A stretch of 8,691 nt of DNA from Avoscillospira sp045530865 (lineage in GTDB: Bacteria > Bacillota > Clostridia > Oscillospirales > Oscillospiraceae). Both the position numbers and the translations under genes were made by a program. Positions 8,325 to 8,691 of this stretch are shown piece by piece (within the stretch, counting starts at the first letter, position 1; every line of letters begins with the position of its first letter). The stretch covers positions 1 to 8,691 of the forward strand of contig JAZSCX010000099.1 in the NCBI GenBank assembly GCA_045530865.1, written 5' to 3'. The notes under the pieces were generated by a model. That model saw only the letters and a program-made list of their open reading frames with translations, was not told the origin of the DNA and made no database searches.

Positions 8325-8363
8325 AATAAAAATCCCCACCGCCAACTGAAGTTGGTAGTGGGG
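8325..8363 (-). terminator. Intrinsic terminator, probably of the LysR-type gene
   Basis: CCCCAC (8334-8339) and CCAAC (8342-8346) pair with GTTGG (8351-8355) and GTGGGG (8358-8363), with a TGAA loop, a G-T wobble and one mismatch. On the minus strand the stem is followed by ATTTTTATT, a good U-tract. It lies about 113 bases downstream of the stop of the regulator gene, with three other hairpins in between. The plus strand has no T-run after the stem. Confidence 0.7.
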
Positions 8364-8390
8364 CAAGTGTGCGAGAGGAATACGATTCGG

Positions 8391-8459
8391 GAGCCTTAAG
8401 GCTCAGCTGGTATCAGGCCCTTACAGGGCCAGAGCAGGCCACCCGTTATACGGGTGGTC
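8391..8459. repeat. Cluster of three consecutive hairpins
   Basis: Three short-loop stems follow each other: GAGCC-TTAA-GGCTC (8391-8404), GGCCCT-TAC-AGGGCC (8416-8430), and CCACCCGT-TAT-ACGGGTGG (8439-8457, extendable to 8437-8459 with a G-T pair). None has a T-run. The last resembles the 8138-8160 hairpin in length, loop and CCAC/GTGG base. They lie in the 3' region of the LysR-type transcript. They may be an IS200/REP-like end or a structured 3' UTR. Confidence 0.45.
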
Positions 8460-8475
8460 CTGACTTGGGATGAAC

Positions 8476-8691
8476 TCAATCGTGAAGGAGATAATGGTCG
8501 ATAAACTTCTGCGCCGCAGGGGAAAGGGGCATATATTTGGCGGTAATAACATAGGCCTTGCGCTCCATGGAAAGATCCGAAACGGGGATACGGAACATAT
8601 TGCCCTTGTGCTTTTGCTGCTCAACCTCGCTTGTGGGCAGAGTTCCTATTCCCAGATCGTTTTCAACCGCCTGAATTACAAGATTGATTGT
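8476..8691 (-). CDS. LysR-type transcriptional regulator, C-terminal part only
   Basis: The last 71 codons and a TGA stop (8476-8478) are in the window; the rest lies beyond 8691. The protein reads AVENDLGIGTLPTSEV, then IPVSDLSMERKAYVITAKYM, then LSPAAQKFIDHYLLHD. This is the typical end of a LysR substrate-binding domain: a conserved G-G-LP segment, the strand with the lysine/arginine-rich turn, and the final LSPAA..F..... helix. LysR regulators are tetrameric DNA-binding proteins that answer small effectors and often control a divergent neighbour. The DNA-binding N-terminus and promoter are outside the window, so target and effector cannot be inferred. The assignment rests on family recall, but the reading frame is open throughout. 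Confidence 0.82.
   Translation of the reverse strand, partial: TINLVIQAVENDLGIGTLPTSEVEQQKHKGNMFRIPVSDLSMERKAYVITAKYMPLSPAAQKFIDHYLLHD

Noticed and set aside
8138..8363. CRISPR-like array of hairpins
   Set aside because: The hairpins differ from one another in sequence and spacing. There are no regular direct repeats or spacers and no cas genes.
8421..8624. 67-codon minus-strand frame
   Set aside because: It overlaps the LysR-type C-terminus in another frame and runs into the hairpin cluster. The LysR frame is clearly the coding one.

Overview
The window looks like chromosomal DNA of a GC-rich Clostridia species, most likely from the Oscillospiraceae/Ruminococcaceae group. Pointers are the strong AGGAGG-type ribosome binding sites, the sigma-A promoters with TGn-extended -10 boxes, a small DUF6809-type protein, and dispersed palindromic intergenic repeats of the kind I remember from that group. 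The family assignment is inference from recall, not a database match.

Layout. 1-375 has no convincing protein gene. It holds a hairpin terminator, a reversed fragment of a repeat that recurs at 5259, two strong inverted repeats, and the promoter region of the next gene. 376-651 (+) encodes a 91-residue DUF6809-like protein. 659-684 is a hairpin shared by two converging genes. 693-3518 (-) is a complete uvrA. 3519-3673 is a compact divergent promoter region with a sigma-A promoter for each gene and a probable LexA/SOS box over the uvrA -35. 3674-5206 (+) is a cardiolipin synthase with both HKD motifs. 5207-5392 is intergenic and mostly filled by a palindromic repeat. 5393-6709 and 6722-8065 (+) form a two-gene operon: an AlgI-like MBOAT O-acyltransferase and a membrane-anchored AlgJ/AlgX/DHHW-type SGNH protein, closed by a strong terminator at 8087-8129. 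8130-8475 holds only hairpins and palindromic repeats, including a roughly 122-bp element and the probable terminator of the last gene. 8476-8691 (-) is the C-terminal end of a LysR-type regulator that runs off the window.

How the genes work together. uvrA (nucleotide excision repair) probably belongs to the SOS regulon. The cardiolipin synthase serves membrane lipid synthesis and only shares the intergenic region with it. The MBOAT/DHHW pair most likely O-acylates an extracytoplasmic glycan: the MBOAT protein would pass acyl groups across the membrane and the SGNH partner would transfer them outside. The acceptor cannot be named because no glycan-assembly genes are in view.

I see no clearly new multi-gene system. 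The points most worth checking are the LexA box, the recurring palindromic element whose inner stem-loop differs in sequence but not in structure between copies, a possible minus-strand small RNA at the left end, and the compact MBOAT protein with its SGNH partner.
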